Shown here: piece by piece, positions 8,406 through 16,594 of the stretch | Position numbering within the stretch: the stretch's first letter is position 1 | How the letters are laid out: every line of letters begins with the position of its first letter | Assembly (NCBI GenBank): GCA_011526095.1 | Contig: WYBA01000154.1 | Location: forward strand, 1-43,896 | DNA length: 43,896 bases | Source of the DNA: Myxococcales bacterium | GTDB lineage: Bacteria > Myxococcota_A > Polyangia > Haliangiales > Haliangiaceae | Direction: 5' to 3' | Position numbers and translations under genes: made by a program | The notes under the pieces: model-generated | Told to the model about the DNA's origin: nothing | What the model saw: the letters and a program-made list of their open reading frames with translations, nothing else | Database searches by the model: none

Positions 8406-9800
8406 CTACGGCTCGACCTCGAGCACCCCGTCGCACACGACCGAGATCAGGCCGGTCGCGGCGTCGCGCGCCGCGGCCAGCGTCTCCCCGTCGCACCGCG
8501 CGACCAACGTGGCCGCCGCGTCCTCGGGGACGTAGACCTCGTGCGGCACGTCCCCGGCGCCCTCGACCTCGAGCCGCAGCGCGCGGGTCGTCCGGTCCCA
8601 CCGGTTCTCGATCACCTCGCCGGCGATCCGCCGCGCCGACACGCGCGACAGCCACGCCACGACCTGCGGCCGCTCGGTCCAGGTCGTGCCGTCCCAGTCG
8701 TGCACGCCCCAGCTCGCCTGCGAGCTCTCCTTCCACACCCAGAACGCGTCGCCCGCCAGGTACTTGTCGTGGAGCTCGGCCTGGACGTTCATCCACAGAT
8801 CCGAGTTCACGGTGTCCGGCCCGATCCCGAACTCGCCGATGAACAGCGGCGTCTCCCACGCGTCGGCCTCGGCGCGGGCGTTGCGCATCGACGGCTCGAG
8901 GTCCTCGGGCTCGAGCTGCTCGATCGGCGTCTGGTTGGCGCCGAACACGTAGGTGTAGATGTGCGGGGCGTAGACCGCGCCGCTCACCGGGAACGGCGCG
9001 TCGGCCTCGGGCACGAAGTCGAACAGGTTGCGCACCGCGGTCGGCTCGAAGAACACCAGCTTGCGCGGCGCCGCGGCGCGCACCGCCGCGGCCGCCTCGA
9101 AGCTGAACGCGTCGACCTCGGGCTGGCCGATCACCGGCTCGTTGTACAGCTCGAACCCGATCACCGCCGGATGCTCGGCCCACCGCGCCGCGACCATCGC
9201 GAGCATGTCGCGGAACTCGGCCTGCAGCCCCGACGGATCGCCGATCGCGAAGAACGTCTCGAACGCGCGCGCGACCTGGGCCGAGCCGCGCCGCGCCTCC
9301 AGATCGTCGAGCGGGCCCTCGAGCAGCATGTCGGGCGGCGGCTGGATCGCCCACAGCGGCGCGCCGTCCTCGCCGATCTCCTTGGAGTACGCGTCCTGGT
9401 GCAGGTCGACGAGCACGAGCACGCCGGCGTCGCCGGCGCAGTCGATCGCCGCGTCGACCGCCTGCAGGTACGCCTCGTCGTAGACGTCGCGCTCCGGCTC
9501 GATCCCGCTCCAGTTGATCGGCAGCCGCAGGACGTCGAGCCCGAGCGCGCGCATCCGCGCGCAGTCGGCGGCGGTGAGCGGCGGGATGTCCTCGAGCGGG
9601 ACGCGCCCGTCGTCGAACGTCACGTCGAACACGCCCTCGACGCGGGCGTTGACGCCGCGGAGCAGGGCGATGCGGCCGCGGTCGTCGCGCAGGTGCGGGC
9701 CATCGGCGTACAGCGGCGCGGTGCGCGGCGCCGCCGCGTTGTCACCGCAGGCGATCAGCCCCAGCGCCACGCCGGCGCCGAGCAGCAGGGTACGAGCCAT
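8406..9800 (-). CDS. Glycoside hydrolase family 5 lipoprotein, endoglycoceramidase-like
   Basis: A 464-residue lipoprotein; the lipobox LIAC puts the lipidated Cys at about 18. The body is a GH5 TIM barrel: LRLPINWSGIEP, VDLHQDAYS, then GFELYNEP (acid/base Glu about 221) and FIGEFGIG (nucleophile Glu about 323). The LHQDAYS...DGAP..W pattern is shared with endoglycoceramidases, which release glycans from glycosphingolipids; other GH5 glucosidases cannot be excluded. A small C-terminal beta-domain follows the barrel, as in that group. TACGGT six bases before the ATG suggests a leaderless transcript. An outer-surface glycan or glycolipid hydrolase would suit a predatory or saprophytic bacterium. 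Confidence 0.85.
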   Translation of the reverse strand: MARTLLLGAGVALGLIACGDNAAAPRTAPLYADGPHLRDDRGRIALLRGVNARVEGVFDVTFDDGRVPLEDIPPLTAADCARMRALGLDVLRLPINWSGIEPERDVYDEAYLQAVDAAIDCAGDAGVLVLVDLHQDAYSKEIGEDGAPLWAIQPPPDMLLEGPLDDLEARRGSAQVARAFETFFAIGDPSGLQAEFRDMLAMVAARWAEHPAVIGFELYNEPVIGQPEVDAFSFEAAAAVRAAAPRKLVFFEPTAVRNLFDFVPEADAPFPVSGAVYAPHIYTYVFGANQTPIEQLEPEDLEPSMRNARAEADAWETPLFIGEFGIGPDTVNSDLWMNVQAELHDKYLAGDAFWVWKESSQASWGVHDWDGTTWTERPQVVAWLSRVSARRIAGEVIENRWDRTTRALRLEVEGAGDVPHEVYVPEDAAATLVARCDGETLAAARDAATGLISVVCDGVLEVEP

Positions 9801-9849
9801 GCGCGGACCGTAGCCAACGCGCGCGCTGGCTGTCCGCACGAAACGGCGT

Positions 9850-10380
9850 TCAGGCGGCGAGCAGCGGCGCGACGGTCGCCTGCAGGTGGCGGCGCGCGCG
9901 GTGGGTGCGGATCTTGACGTTGCCGACGGTCAGCCCGAGCGCCTTGGCGATCTCGGCCTCGCCGAGGTCGTCCTCGAACCGCATGCGGAACACGGGCGCA
10001 TAGCGCTCGCCCATCTGGGCGAGGGCGCGGCGGATGTGGTTCGCCGCCTCGTGAGCCGCGAGCCGCTGCTCGGCCGTCGGCCGGTCGTCCGCGGCCTCCG
10101 GCACCGACTCGTCCTCGAGGCTCGCCGTCGGGCGCCGGCGCTTGCCGCGCAGGTGCGACAGCGCCGTGGTCGCCACGATCCGGTACAGCCAGGTGCGGTA
10201 GCGGGACGCGCCGCGGAAGGACTCGCGGTGACGGTGGGCCAGCAGCAGCGCGTCCTGCGCCACATCCGCCGCCTCGTCCGGGTCGTTCACGTACTTGCGG
10301 GCGACCGCGTGTGCGAACGCGACCTCGCCCGTTCCAATCCGTCCATCCAGCCGCTCGGTCGAATCGTTCAAATCGTTCAT
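9850..10380 (-). CDS. ECF-type RNA polymerase sigma factor
   Basis: A 176-residue sigma-70 family factor with only regions 2 and 4. Region 2 shows DPDEAADVAQDALLLAHR and FRGASRYRTWLYRIV (core binding and -10 recognition); region 4 shows MRFEDDLGEAEIAKALG and VGNVKIRTHRARRHL (helix-turn-helix for the -35). A poorly conserved acidic linker joins them. No anti-sigma gene is next to it. It is divergent from the B12-binding MerR gene, an arrangement reminiscent of LitR/LitS in Streptomyces, where light relieves repression of an ECF gene. A TTGACG/TAGAAC promoter lies directly upstream, with the -10 six bases before the ATG, so the message is probably leaderless. Confidence 0.92.
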   Translation of the reverse strand: MNDLNDSTERLDGRIGTGEVAFAHAVARKYVNDPDEAADVAQDALLLAHRHRESFRGASRYRTWLYRIVATTALSHLRGKRRRPTASLEDESVPEAADDRPTAEQRLAAHEAANHIRRALAQMGERYAPVFRMRFEDDLGEAEIAKALGLTVGNVKIRTHRARRHLQATVAPLLAA

Positions 10381-10386
10381 GTGAAC

Positions 10387-10415
10387 GTTCTAGCCACCGG
10401 ACCACTGGCCGTCAA
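10387..10415 (-). promoter_or_regulatory. Promoter of the ECF sigma gene
   Basis: Read on the minus strand, TTGACG (10415-10410), a 17-base spacer and TAGAAC (10392-10387). The expected start site falls at or next to the ATG at 10380. The -10 overlaps the perfect 8-base palindrome GAACGTTC (10383-10390). The TTGA-type -35 looks like housekeeping sigma rather than an ECF autoregulatory site. Confidence 0.6.
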
Positions 10416-10450
10416 GGCGCAATCTTTCGCCGCCAGGACAGAACTACGTG

Positions 10451-10467
10451 GTCAGTAAGATGCTGAC
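10451..10467. promoter_or_regulatory. Dyad between the divergent regulator promoters
   Basis: GTCAG, seven bases, CTGAC: a perfect 5-bp inverted repeat midway between the two divergent promoters. A related TGACTGA lies in the -35 of the rightward promoter. It is a candidate operator for the MerR/B12 regulator; the assignment is inference. Confidence 0.4.
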
Positions 10468-10486
10468 GCGGGATCTCGTGGCCGTT

Positions 10487-10514
10487 TTGACTGATTCCGT
10501 AACCGCGTTATCCT
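10487..10514 (+). promoter_or_regulatory. Promoter of the MerR/B12 regulator
   Basis: TTGACT (10487-10492), a 16-base spacer and TATCCT (10509-10514), a good sigma-70-type match. The predicted start near 10521 leaves a leader of about 13 bases to the GTG at 10534 or 25 to the ATG at 10546. Confidence 0.6.
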
Positions 10515-10533
10515 GGCTGCCCTCCAACCCACC

Positions 10534-11385
10534 GTGCCCCGTCTGATGTCACCCCGGGACCTCGCGGACGCCATCGGAGTCAGCGAGTCCTCGCTCAAGC
10601 GATGGGCTGACTCCGGGCGGATCGCGGTCGTCCGGACCGAAGGAGGTCACCGCCGGATCCCGGTGACCGAGGCCGTCCGCTTCATCCGCGAGACCGGCCA
10701 GCGGGTCGTTCGCCCCGAGCTGCTCGGCCTGCCCGACGATCCGTCCGCCACGCCGACCGACGGCGAAGCGCTGTACGACGCGCTCGCGCGCGGCGACGGG
10801 CGGGCCACGCGCGCGATGCTCCTCGGGCGGTACCTCCACGGCGAGGGCGTGGCGGCGATCTGCGACGGCCCGATGAGGACCGCGATGACCCGCCTGGGCG
10901 AGCTGTGGAAGGAGCAGGAGGATGGGGTGTTCATCGAGCACCGCGCCACCGACCTCTGCATCCAGGCGCTCGCGCAGATCCGCGCGCTGATCGAGGTCCC
11001 GGCCGACGGCCCGGTCGCCCTCGGCGGCGCGGCGTCGGGCGACCAGCACCTGCTGCCGTCGTTCATGGCCGCGGCGGTGCTCGCCGCCGAGGGCTGGAAC
11101 GCGGTCAACCTCGGCGCCGACACGCCGGCGACGGCGATCGCCCACGCGATCCTCGCTCACCACCCGCGGCTGGTCTGGCTCAGCGTCACCAACCCGATCA
11201 CGGCCGAGGTCGGGCGCTCGCTCGGCAAGCTGATCGACGGCGAGCTCGCGAGCGGGCGCGCCGTCGTGATCGGCGGCCGCCACGCGTCACGGGTGCCGGT
11301 GAAGCAGGCGGGGCTGTTCACCGCCGGCACGATGGGCGAGCTGGCGGCGTACGCGCGCGGCCTGGCCCGGACCACCGGCAGCTGA
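10534..11385 (+). CDS. MerR-family regulator with cobalamin-binding photoreceptor domain (CarH/LitR-like)
   Basis: A 283-residue one-component regulator. Residues 5-55 form a MerR-type winged helix (SPRDLADAIGVSESSLKRW, then EGGHRRIPV). A four-helix domain follows and then a Rossmann-type B12-binding domain. W125 and E135-H136 reproduce the Wx9EH motif that caps the adenosyl face of AdoB12 in CarH; GDQH (His about 172) supplies the lower cobalt ligand, and SVT and IGG match the later B12 contacts. In the dark such proteins bind DNA as AdoB12 tetramers, and light breaks them apart. The residue after the Trp is Lys126, where Thermus CarH (from memory) has His132. The usual DxHxxG reads DQHLLP. 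Start is GTG 10534 or, equally likely, ATG 10546. Confidence 0.87.
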   Translation: MPRLMSPRDLADAIGVSESSLKRWADSGRIAVVRTEGGHRRIPVTEAVRFIRETGQRVVRPELLGLPDDPSATPTDGEALYDALARGDGRATRAMLLGRYLHGEGVAAICDGPMRTAMTRLGELWKEQEDGVFIEHRATDLCIQALAQIRALIEVPADGPVALGGAASGDQHLLPSFMAAAVLAAEGWNAVNLGADTPATAIAHAILAHHPRLVWLSVTNPITAEVGRSLGKLIDGELASGRAVVIGGRHASRVPVKQAGLFTAGTMGELAAYARGLARTTGS

Positions 11386-11428
11386 CGGCCGGGCGGCCGG
11401 CGGGCCCGCGTGGTAGACCGGTGCCGCC

Positions 11429-12598
11429 TTGCCGCCCCCCGACGCCCCCCGCGTGCCCCTGCTCGATCTGCGGGCGCAGCTCGCCGAGCTGGGCCCGGCG
11501 CTCGAGGCCGCGGTGCTCGAGGTCGTGCGCTCGGGCAGCTACATCCTGGGCCCGGCGGTCGCCGCGTTCGAGGCCGCCGCCGCGCGCCACCTCGGCGCCC
11601 GCCACGCGATCGGCGTGTCGTCGGGGACCGACGCGCTGCTGGTCGCGCTGATGGCGCTCGGGATCGGGCCCGGCGACCGCGTGATCACCACCGCGTACTC
11701 GTTCTTCGCCACCGCCGGCGCGATCGCGCGGCTCGGCGCCGCGCCGGTGTTCGTCGACATCGACCCGCGCAGCTACAACCTCGACCCGCGCGGCGTCGAC
11801 GCCTGGCTCGACGCCCACCCGGCGGAGGCGGCGACGGTCCGGGCGCTCCTGCCCGTGCACCTCTACGGCCAGTGCGCCGACCTCGCGGCGCTGGGCGCGA
11901 TCGCGCGCGCGCGCGGGATCGCCGTGGTCGAGGACGCGGCGCAGGCGTTCGGCGCGACCGCCCCGCTCGGCGACCGCGCGCGCGCCGCGGGCACCGTCGG
12001 CGCGGTCGGCTGCTTCTCGTTCTTCCCGTCGAAGGTGCTCGGCGGGATCGGCGACGGCGGGCTGGTCGTCACCGACGACGACGCCCTCGCCGCGCGCGTC
12101 CGCACGCTGCGCGTCCACGGCGCGCAGCCCAAGCACCACCACGCGCTGATCGGCGGCAACTTCCGGCTCGACGCGATCCAGGCGGCCGCGCTCGCGGTCA
12201 AGCTGCCCCACGCCGCGCGGTGGGCGGCGGCCCGCCGCGCGGTCGCCGCGCGCTACGACGCCGCGCTCGCGCCGCTCGGCGTGACGGTGCCCCAGCCCAG
12301 CTGGGGCGCGGCGCACCACGTCTACGCGCAGTACGTCGTCCGCCTGCCCGCCGGCGTCGATCGCGACCGGCTGGCCGCGCACCTCGCCGCGCGCGGGATC
12401 GAGACCGCGGTGTTCTACCCGGTGCCGCTCCACCTCCAGGCGTGCTTCGCGCACCTGGGCTACCGCGCCGGCGCGCTGCCCGAGGCCGAGCGCGCCGCCA
12501 GCGCCACGCTGGCGCTGCCGCTCTACCCCGAGCTGCCGCCCGCGCTCCAGGACCGCGTCATCGCCGCGCTCGCCGAGGGGATCGATGCGGTCGGGTGA
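11429..12598 (+). CDS. DegT/DnrJ/EryC1/StrS sugar aminotransferase
   Basis: A 389-residue PLP-dependent enzyme that transaminates nucleotide-linked keto-sugars. SSGTDAL (about 64-70) binds the PLP phosphate, VVEDAAQ (Asp about 169) contacts the pyridine nitrogen and SFFPSK (Lys about 202) is the Schiff-base lysine; the late [10 protein letters not shown] segment is also typical. It lies just before, and overlaps by 14 bases, a Gfo/Idh/MocA dehydrogenase, a pairing seen in 2,3-diamino-sugar synthesis for O-antigen or capsule (WbpB/WbpE type). The TTG start at 11429 is supported by TAGACC nine bases upstream; GTG at 11453, which would give the common VPLLDL opening, is the alternative. Confidence 0.9.
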   Translation: MPPPDAPRVPLLDLRAQLAELGPALEAAVLEVVRSGSYILGPAVAAFEAAAARHLGARHAIGVSSGTDALLVALMALGIGPGDRVITTAYSFFATAGAIARLGAAPVFVDIDPRSYNLDPRGVDAWLDAHPAEAATVRALLPVHLYGQCADLAALGAIARARGIAVVEDAAQAFGATAPLGDRARAAGTVGAVGCFSFFPSKVLGGIGDGGLVVTDDDALAARVRTLRVHGAQPKHHHALIGGNFRLDAIQAAALAVKLPHAARWAAARRAVAARYDAALAPLGVTVPQPSWGAAHHVYAQYVVRLPAGVDRDRLAAHLAARGIETAVFYPVPLHLQACFAHLGYRAGALPEAERAASATLALPLYPELPPALQDRVIAALAEGIDAVG

Positions 12599-13676
12599 CG
12601 CCGCCGCGCGCCCGCGCGCGATCTGCGTCGTCGGCGCCGGCGCGTGGGGCAGCCACCACGTCCGCACGCTCGCCGAGCTCGGGCTGCTCGGCGGCGTGGT
12701 CGAGCTCGACGACGCGCGCCGCGCCGACCTCGCCGCGCGCCACCCGGGCACGCCGGTGTTCGCCGCGCTCGACGCCGCGCTCGCCCACGGCTTCGACGGC
12801 TGGGTCGTCGCGACGCCGGCGCGCACCCACTACGAGGTCGCGCGCGCGCTGCTCGATGCCGGCCAGCACGTGCTGGTCGAGAAGCCGATCACGCTGTTCG
12901 CCGACGAGGCGCGCGATCTGTGCCGCCGCGCCCACGCCCGCGGCGTGACGCTGATGGTCGGCCACGTCCTGCTGTTCCACCCCGCGATCCGCGCGATCAA
13001 GGCGCTGATCGACAGCGGCAAGATCGGCCGACTCCAGTACGTCTACTCCAACCGGCTCAACCTCGGGACCGTGCGCACCGAGGAGAACATCCTGTGGAGC
13101 TTCGCGCCCCACGACGTGTCGATCTTCCAGTACCTCGTCGGCGCGCGGCCGATCGCGGTCGAGTCGCGCGGCGCGATCTTCCTGCAGCCCGGCATCCACG
13201 ACACGACGATGACGATGCTGCGCTACCCCGACGGCGTCGTCGGCCACATCTTCCTGTCGTGGCTCCACCCGTACAAGGAGCACCGGATCGTCGTCGTCGG
13301 CTCGCAGGGGATGCTGTCGTTCGACGACTCGTCCGAGGGCAAGGACGTGCTGTTCTACGAGAAGGGCATCGACTGGGTCCACGGCCAGCCGGTGCGCCGC
13401 GACGGGCCGACCGAGGTCATCCCGTACGAGCGGCGCGCGCCGCTGGCCGAGGAGCTGCGCTACTTCGCGGCGCGGCTCGACGGCAGCCCGGTGACGATCG
13501 CCGGCGGCGACGACGGGGTCGAGGTGCTGGAGATCCTCGAGGAGGCGACGCGCGATCTGCTGGCGAGCGAGGCGCCGCGGGCGCGCGCCGGCGAGCAGGC
13601 CGCCGACCGGGTCAGTGGGACGACAGGAAGTGCTCGGCCTCGAGCGCGGCCATACAGCCGCTCCCGGCCGCGGTGA
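12585..13676 (+). CDS. Gfo/Idh/MocA-family sugar oxidoreductase
   Basis: A 363-residue NAD(P)-dependent dehydrogenase. The N-terminal Rossmann motif is [15 protein letters not shown] (about 16-30), the family EKP motif is at about 99-101, and [10 protein letters not shown] in the substrate half provides the usual catalytic His region. WbpB/WlbA-type enzymes of this family oxidise UDP-sugars at C3 so that a DegT aminotransferase, here the overlapping upstream gene, can add an amino group; I infer that joint role. The C-terminus ends in a basic low-complexity tail that reads through the last 65 bases of the convergent trxB gene. It is translationally coupled to the aminotransferase. Confidence 0.88.
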   Translation: MRSGDAAARPRAICVVGAGAWGSHHVRTLAELGLLGGVVELDDARRADLAARHPGTPVFAALDAALAHGFDGWVVATPARTHYEVARALLDAGQHVLVEKPITLFADEARDLCRRAHARGVTLMVGHVLLFHPAIRAIKALIDSGKIGRLQYVYSNRLNLGTVRTEENILWSFAPHDVSIFQYLVGARPIAVESRGAIFLQPGIHDTTMTMLRYPDGVVGHIFLSWLHPYKEHRIVVVGSQGMLSFDDSSEGKDVLFYEKGIDWVHGQPVRRDGPTEVIPYERRAPLAEELRYFAARLDGSPVTIAGGDDGVEVLEILEEATRDLLASEAPRARAGEQAADRVSGTTGSARPRARPYSRSRPR

Positions 13677-14556
13677 TCGCCTGGCGCCACTTCTTGTCCT
13701 GGACGTCGCCGGCGGCGAACACGCCCGGCACGCTGGTCTGGGTCGTGCCCGGCGTCGTCACGATGTAGCCCTGGTCGTCGAGCGCGAGCTGGCCGCCGAG
13801 GAAGTCGGTGTTCGGCTTGTGGCCGATCGCGAAGAACAGGCCCGCCGCCGGCACGTCGCGCTCGGCGCCGGACTTGAGATCCTTGACCCGCACGACCTCG
13901 ACGCCCTGCCCGCCCGAGACCTGGACGACCTGGTGCGAGTAGAGGATCTCGATCTTGGGGTTGTCCTTGGCGCGCTGCTGCATGATCTTCGACGCGCGCA
14001 GCTCGTCGCGGCGGTGGACGATGTAGACCTTGCTGCCGAACTTGGTGAGGAACGAGGCCTCCTCCATCGCCGAGTCGCCGCCGCCGATCACGAACAGCGG
14101 CTTGTTCCGGAACACCGGCAGCGCGCCGTCGCACACCGCGCACGCCGACACGCCCTTCTGCCACAGCTCGTGATCGCGCGTGCCGGGGACGTCGTCGCGC
14201 TTGGCGGTCGCGCCGGTGGCGATGATCAGCGTGTTCGCCTCGCCCTCGCGCTCGTCGGTGGCGTAGCGGAACGGGCGGCGCGACAGGTCGACGCGGGTGA
14301 CCGTCTCGGGGTGGATCACGGTGCCGAACCGCGCCGACTGGGCGCGGAACCGTTCGGTCAGCTCGGGGCCGCCGATGCCCTCGGGGAACCCGGGGAAGTT
14401 CTCGACGTCGGTGGTGGTCGTGAGCTGGCCGCCGGCGGCGATGCCGCCGGCCATGAAGCCCTCGAACAGCACCGGCTTGAGGTCGGCGCGCGCGGTGTAG
14501 ATCGCGGCGGTGTGAGCGGCGGGGCCGCTCCCGATGATGACGACGTTGTCGGCCAT
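13612..14556 (-). CDS. trxB: Thioredoxin-disulfide reductase
   Basis: A 314-residue flavoenzyme that passes electrons from NADPH through FAD to thioredoxin. The FAD motif is [14 protein letters not shown] near the N-terminus, the redox-active disulfide is CAVC (Cys 139 and 142), the NADPH fold starts [12 protein letters not shown] and the final FAD site reads [14 protein letters not shown]. Length is normal. CAVC differs from the common CATC by one residue. Its 3' end overlaps the convergent dehydrogenase gene by 65 bases, and its start is only 23 bases from the divergent hemerythrin-like gene. A -10-like TACAGT lies ten bases before the ATG and shares bases with the neighbour's candidate -10. 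Confidence 0.96.
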   Translation of the reverse strand: MADNVVIIGSGPAAHTAAIYTARADLKPVLFEGFMAGGIAAGGQLTTTTDVENFPGFPEGIGGPELTERFRAQSARFGTVIHPETVTRVDLSRRPFRYATDEREGEANTLIIATGATAKRDDVPGTRDHELWQKGVSACAVCDGALPVFRNKPLFVIGGGDSAMEEASFLTKFGSKVYIVHRRDELRASKIMQQRAKDNPKIEILYSHQVVQVSGGQGVEVVRVKDLKSGAERDVPAAGLFFAIGHKPNTDFLGGQLALDDQGYIVTTPGTTQTSVPGVFAAGDVQDKKWRQAITAAGSGCMAALEAEHFLSSH

Positions 14557-14565
14557 GAGGTGGCG

Positions 14566-14572
14566 TACTGTA
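14566..14572. promoter_or_regulatory. Overlapping -10 candidates for trxB and the hemerythrin-like gene
   Basis: TACTGTA reads TACTGT rightward (eight bases before the ATG at 14580) and TACAGT leftward (ten bases before the ATG at 14556). The whole intergenic gap is 23 bases, so any -35 elements must lie inside the opposite coding sequence, and neither is a good match. The two promoters would be mutually exclusive. Confidence 0.35.
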
Positions 14573-14579
14573 GTCGCCG

Positions 14580-15131
14580 ATGCCCCGCGCCGCCACCGAG
14601 GACGCCCTCGACCAGCTCGATCGCACCCACCGCCGCCACGACCAGGCGCTGGCGGCGCTGCTCGAGGCGGCCGGGCACCTCGCGGCGGGCCGCGCCGGCC
14701 CCGGCGATCTCGACGACATCGGCGAGGCGATCGCCTACTTCGAGCGCGCGGTGCCGCGCCACTTCGCCGACGAGGAGGACTCGCTGTTCCCGCGGCTCGA
14801 CGCGGCGCTGCCGGCGCGGCGAGGCGACCTCGATCGCCTGCGCGCCGAGCACACCGAGCACCTCGCCGACCACGCGCGGCTGCGCGAGCTGTTCGACGGC
14901 TGGGGCGCGGACGTGCCCGGCCCCGACGACGCCGCCGCCCTGCTCGCGGTGGCCCAGCGCCACGCCGAGACCCACCGCCGCCACGTCGAGCTGGAGGACG
15001 AGCTGTTCGCCGAGGCGCGCGCCGCGCTGTCGCCCGAGGCGCTCACCGCGATCGCGGACGAGATGGACGCGCGGCGCGGACGCGGCGGCGGTGGTGGCGG
15101 TGGTGGCGGTGGTGGTCGCCGGCGAGGCTGA
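14580..15131 (+). CDS. Hemerythrin HHE-domain protein
   Basis: A 183-residue all-helical protein with His/Glu pairs spaced as in hemerythrin HHE domains: THRRHD on helix 1, [11 protein letters not shown] on helix 2, EHTEHLADH on helix 3 and [12 protein letters not shown] on helix 4. Such domains bind a di-iron centre and take part in oxygen or nitric-oxide sensing, iron storage or repair of iron-sulfur clusters. The last 20 residues are a Gly-rich tail encoded by GGT/GGC repeats, probably disordered. It is divergent from trxB across a 23-base gap, which suggests joint control in redox stress, but this is inference. Confidence 0.87.
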   Translation: MPRAATEDALDQLDRTHRRHDQALAALLEAAGHLAAGRAGPGDLDDIGEAIAYFERAVPRHFADEEDSLFPRLDAALPARRGDLDRLRAEHTEHLADHARLRELFDGWGADVPGPDDAAALLAVAQRHAETHRRHVELEDELFAEARAALSPEALTAIADEMDARRGRGGGGGGGGGGGRRRG

Positions 15132-15151
15132 CCGGCACGCGCGCGCAGCGG

Positions 15152-16264
15152 TCAGTCGTTGTCGGCCTTGTCAGCCTTGTCGGCCTTGCCGCCCTTGGCC
15201 TTGCCGCCGCCGGCCTTGTCCGCGCGCGCCTTGGCGTCCTCGGCCCGCTTCTCGGCCTCGAGCTCGGCGAGGTGCTTGCGCGTGATCTTCGGCTTGCCGT
15301 CGAGGCGCCCGCCGATCGCGTCGCCGAGCTCGGCGAGCATCGGCGCGACCTTGCCGCGCTTGATCAGCGTGGCGACCGCGACCGCGCCGACGGTCAACGC
15401 GGCCAGCGACGCCCACTGCGCGAACGTGAGGCCGACGTAGCGCGGGTCGCTCTCGTTGAGCCGCAGGAACTCGAAGAAGAACCGCGCGGGCGCGTAGAGC
15501 AGCACCGTCAGCACCGCCAGCAGCCCCGCCGGCGTCTTCTTGCGGCCGAACGCCAGGTAGAGGATCAGCGCGTTGATCGGCAGCAGGTAGAGCAGCTCGT
15601 ACAGGCCGAGGTTGTGCAGCGTGACGGTGTCGCCGGGCGACACGCCGGGGTACTCGGCGCAGAACGGCGCGTCCGGCCCGGGGCGGATCGGCGAGCAGTG
15701 GCCGCGCTCGACCAGCTCGGCGAACGGGTAGTCGGTGCCGAGGGCGAAGCTGGTCTGGCGCCCCATGTGGTCGTGCACGACGGTGCAGCCGACGCGGCCG
15801 ATCGTGAACCCGGGGAGCAGCCCGACGAACACCGCGTCGACCCACATCCCGGGCGTCAGCCGCTTCCACCACACGAACAGGAAGCCGCCGATCGCGCCGC
15901 CGATGAACCCGCCGTACGACGAGATGCCGATCCACAGCTTGACCAGCAGCAGCGGATCCTTGGCGAGCCGCTCGTGCTGGTACGCGAGCACGTCGAACAC
16001 GTGGGCGCCGATGAAGCCCGACACCACGACCCACGCGATCAGGCCGCGCAGATCGTCCTCGTCGCAGCCGCGGGCCTCGGCGTAGCGTCGCATCAGGTGG
16101 GCGCCGAGCAGCACGCCGGTCGCGACCAGCATGCCGAAGTACTGGAGCTTCAACCCGAACAGGTCGATGTGCCCGAGCTCGAAGAACGGCAGGCCGCCGC
16201 CGTGCGAGTGCTGCGCGGTGCCGGCGAACAGGCCGGCGACGCCGGCCACGAGGAAGGTCCACAT
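15152..16264 (-). CDS. lgt: Prolipoprotein diacylglyceryl transferase, divergent
   Basis: A 370-residue inner-membrane enzyme that moves diacylglyceryl from phosphatidylglycerol to the lipobox Cys of prolipoproteins. About seven membrane segments are seen; ARFFFEFLR near the end matches the essential Arg/Glu helix. The signature GRxGNFxNxExxG is present as GRVGCTVVHDHMG, so the usual Asn becomes Cys and the usual Glu becomes Asp in an HDH triad. The C-terminus has an extra Lys/Asp/Gly-rich cytoplasmic tail of about 70 residues. Several predicted lipoproteins in this window would be its substrates. TAAGGT is 12 bases before the ATG. The small divergent gene begins 110 bases away. Confidence 0.93.
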   Translation of the reverse strand: MWTFLVAGVAGLFAGTAQHSHGGGLPFFELGHIDLFGLKLQYFGMLVATGVLLGAHLMRRYAEARGCDEDDLRGLIAWVVVSGFIGAHVFDVLAYQHERLAKDPLLLVKLWIGISSYGGFIGGAIGGFLFVWWKRLTPGMWVDAVFVGLLPGFTIGRVGCTVVHDHMGRQTSFALGTDYPFAELVERGHCSPIRPGPDAPFCAEYPGVSPGDTVTLHNLGLYELLYLLPINALILYLAFGRKKTPAGLLAVLTVLLYAPARFFFEFLRLNESDPRYVGLTFAQWASLAALTVGAVAVATLIKRGKVAPMLAELGDAIGGRLDGKPKITRKHLAELEAEKRAEDAKARADKAGGGKAKGGKADKADKADND

Positions 16265-16339
16265 CGGGTTGCGCGGACCTTAACAGACGGCCGCACCCAC
16301 GGAAATTCCCCCGGCGCCTCGCCGAGCGGCCCCGGTCAC

Positions 16340-16368
16340 TTGGAGCGGCCGCGACAATGGCGTAGGGT
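16340..16368 (+). promoter_or_regulatory. Promoter of the 60-residue membrane protein
   Basis: TTGGAG (16340-16345), a 17-base spacer and TAGGGT (16363-16368), which ends six bases before the GTG at 16375. This predicts a leaderless message and supports the short gene being real. Confidence 0.55.
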
Positions 16369-16374
16369 CTGGCC

Positions 16375-16557
16375 GTGGTCTGGGAGCCCTACGCGCTCGC
16401 GATCGTGTTCGGCCTGCTGGTGTCGGCCGCGATCTACTTCGTCGTGATGTGGCCCCAGGTCGAGCCGCCAGACGACGATGTCGACGATGTCGACGACGTC
16501 GACGCGGCCGTCGCGAGCGCCGCGGCCGCGCCCGCCCCGAAGGCCGCGGCCGAGTAG
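16375..16557 (+). CDS. Small single-span membrane protein with acidic tail
   Basis: A 60-residue predicted protein. Residues 7-26 form one membrane helix (YALAIVFGLLVSAAIYFVVM) after a short WEP lead. The tail has the repeat DDDVDDVDDVDA and then an Ala/Pro-rich end. Third codon positions are almost all G or C, as in the neighbouring genes, and a promoter-like TTGGAG/TAGGGT sits at the right distance before the GTG. The size and layout recall small cbb3-oxidase CcoQ-like subunits, but no oxidase genes are nearby and I do not assign a function. It lies between divergent lgt and a thioredoxin-fold gene. Confidence 0.65.
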   Translation: MVWEPYALAIVFGLLVSAAIYFVVMWPQVEPPDDDVDDVDDVDAAVASAAAAPAPKAAAE

Positions 16558-16594
16558 CGGGCCGCGTCGCGCCCGGCGGGTTATCCTCGACGAC

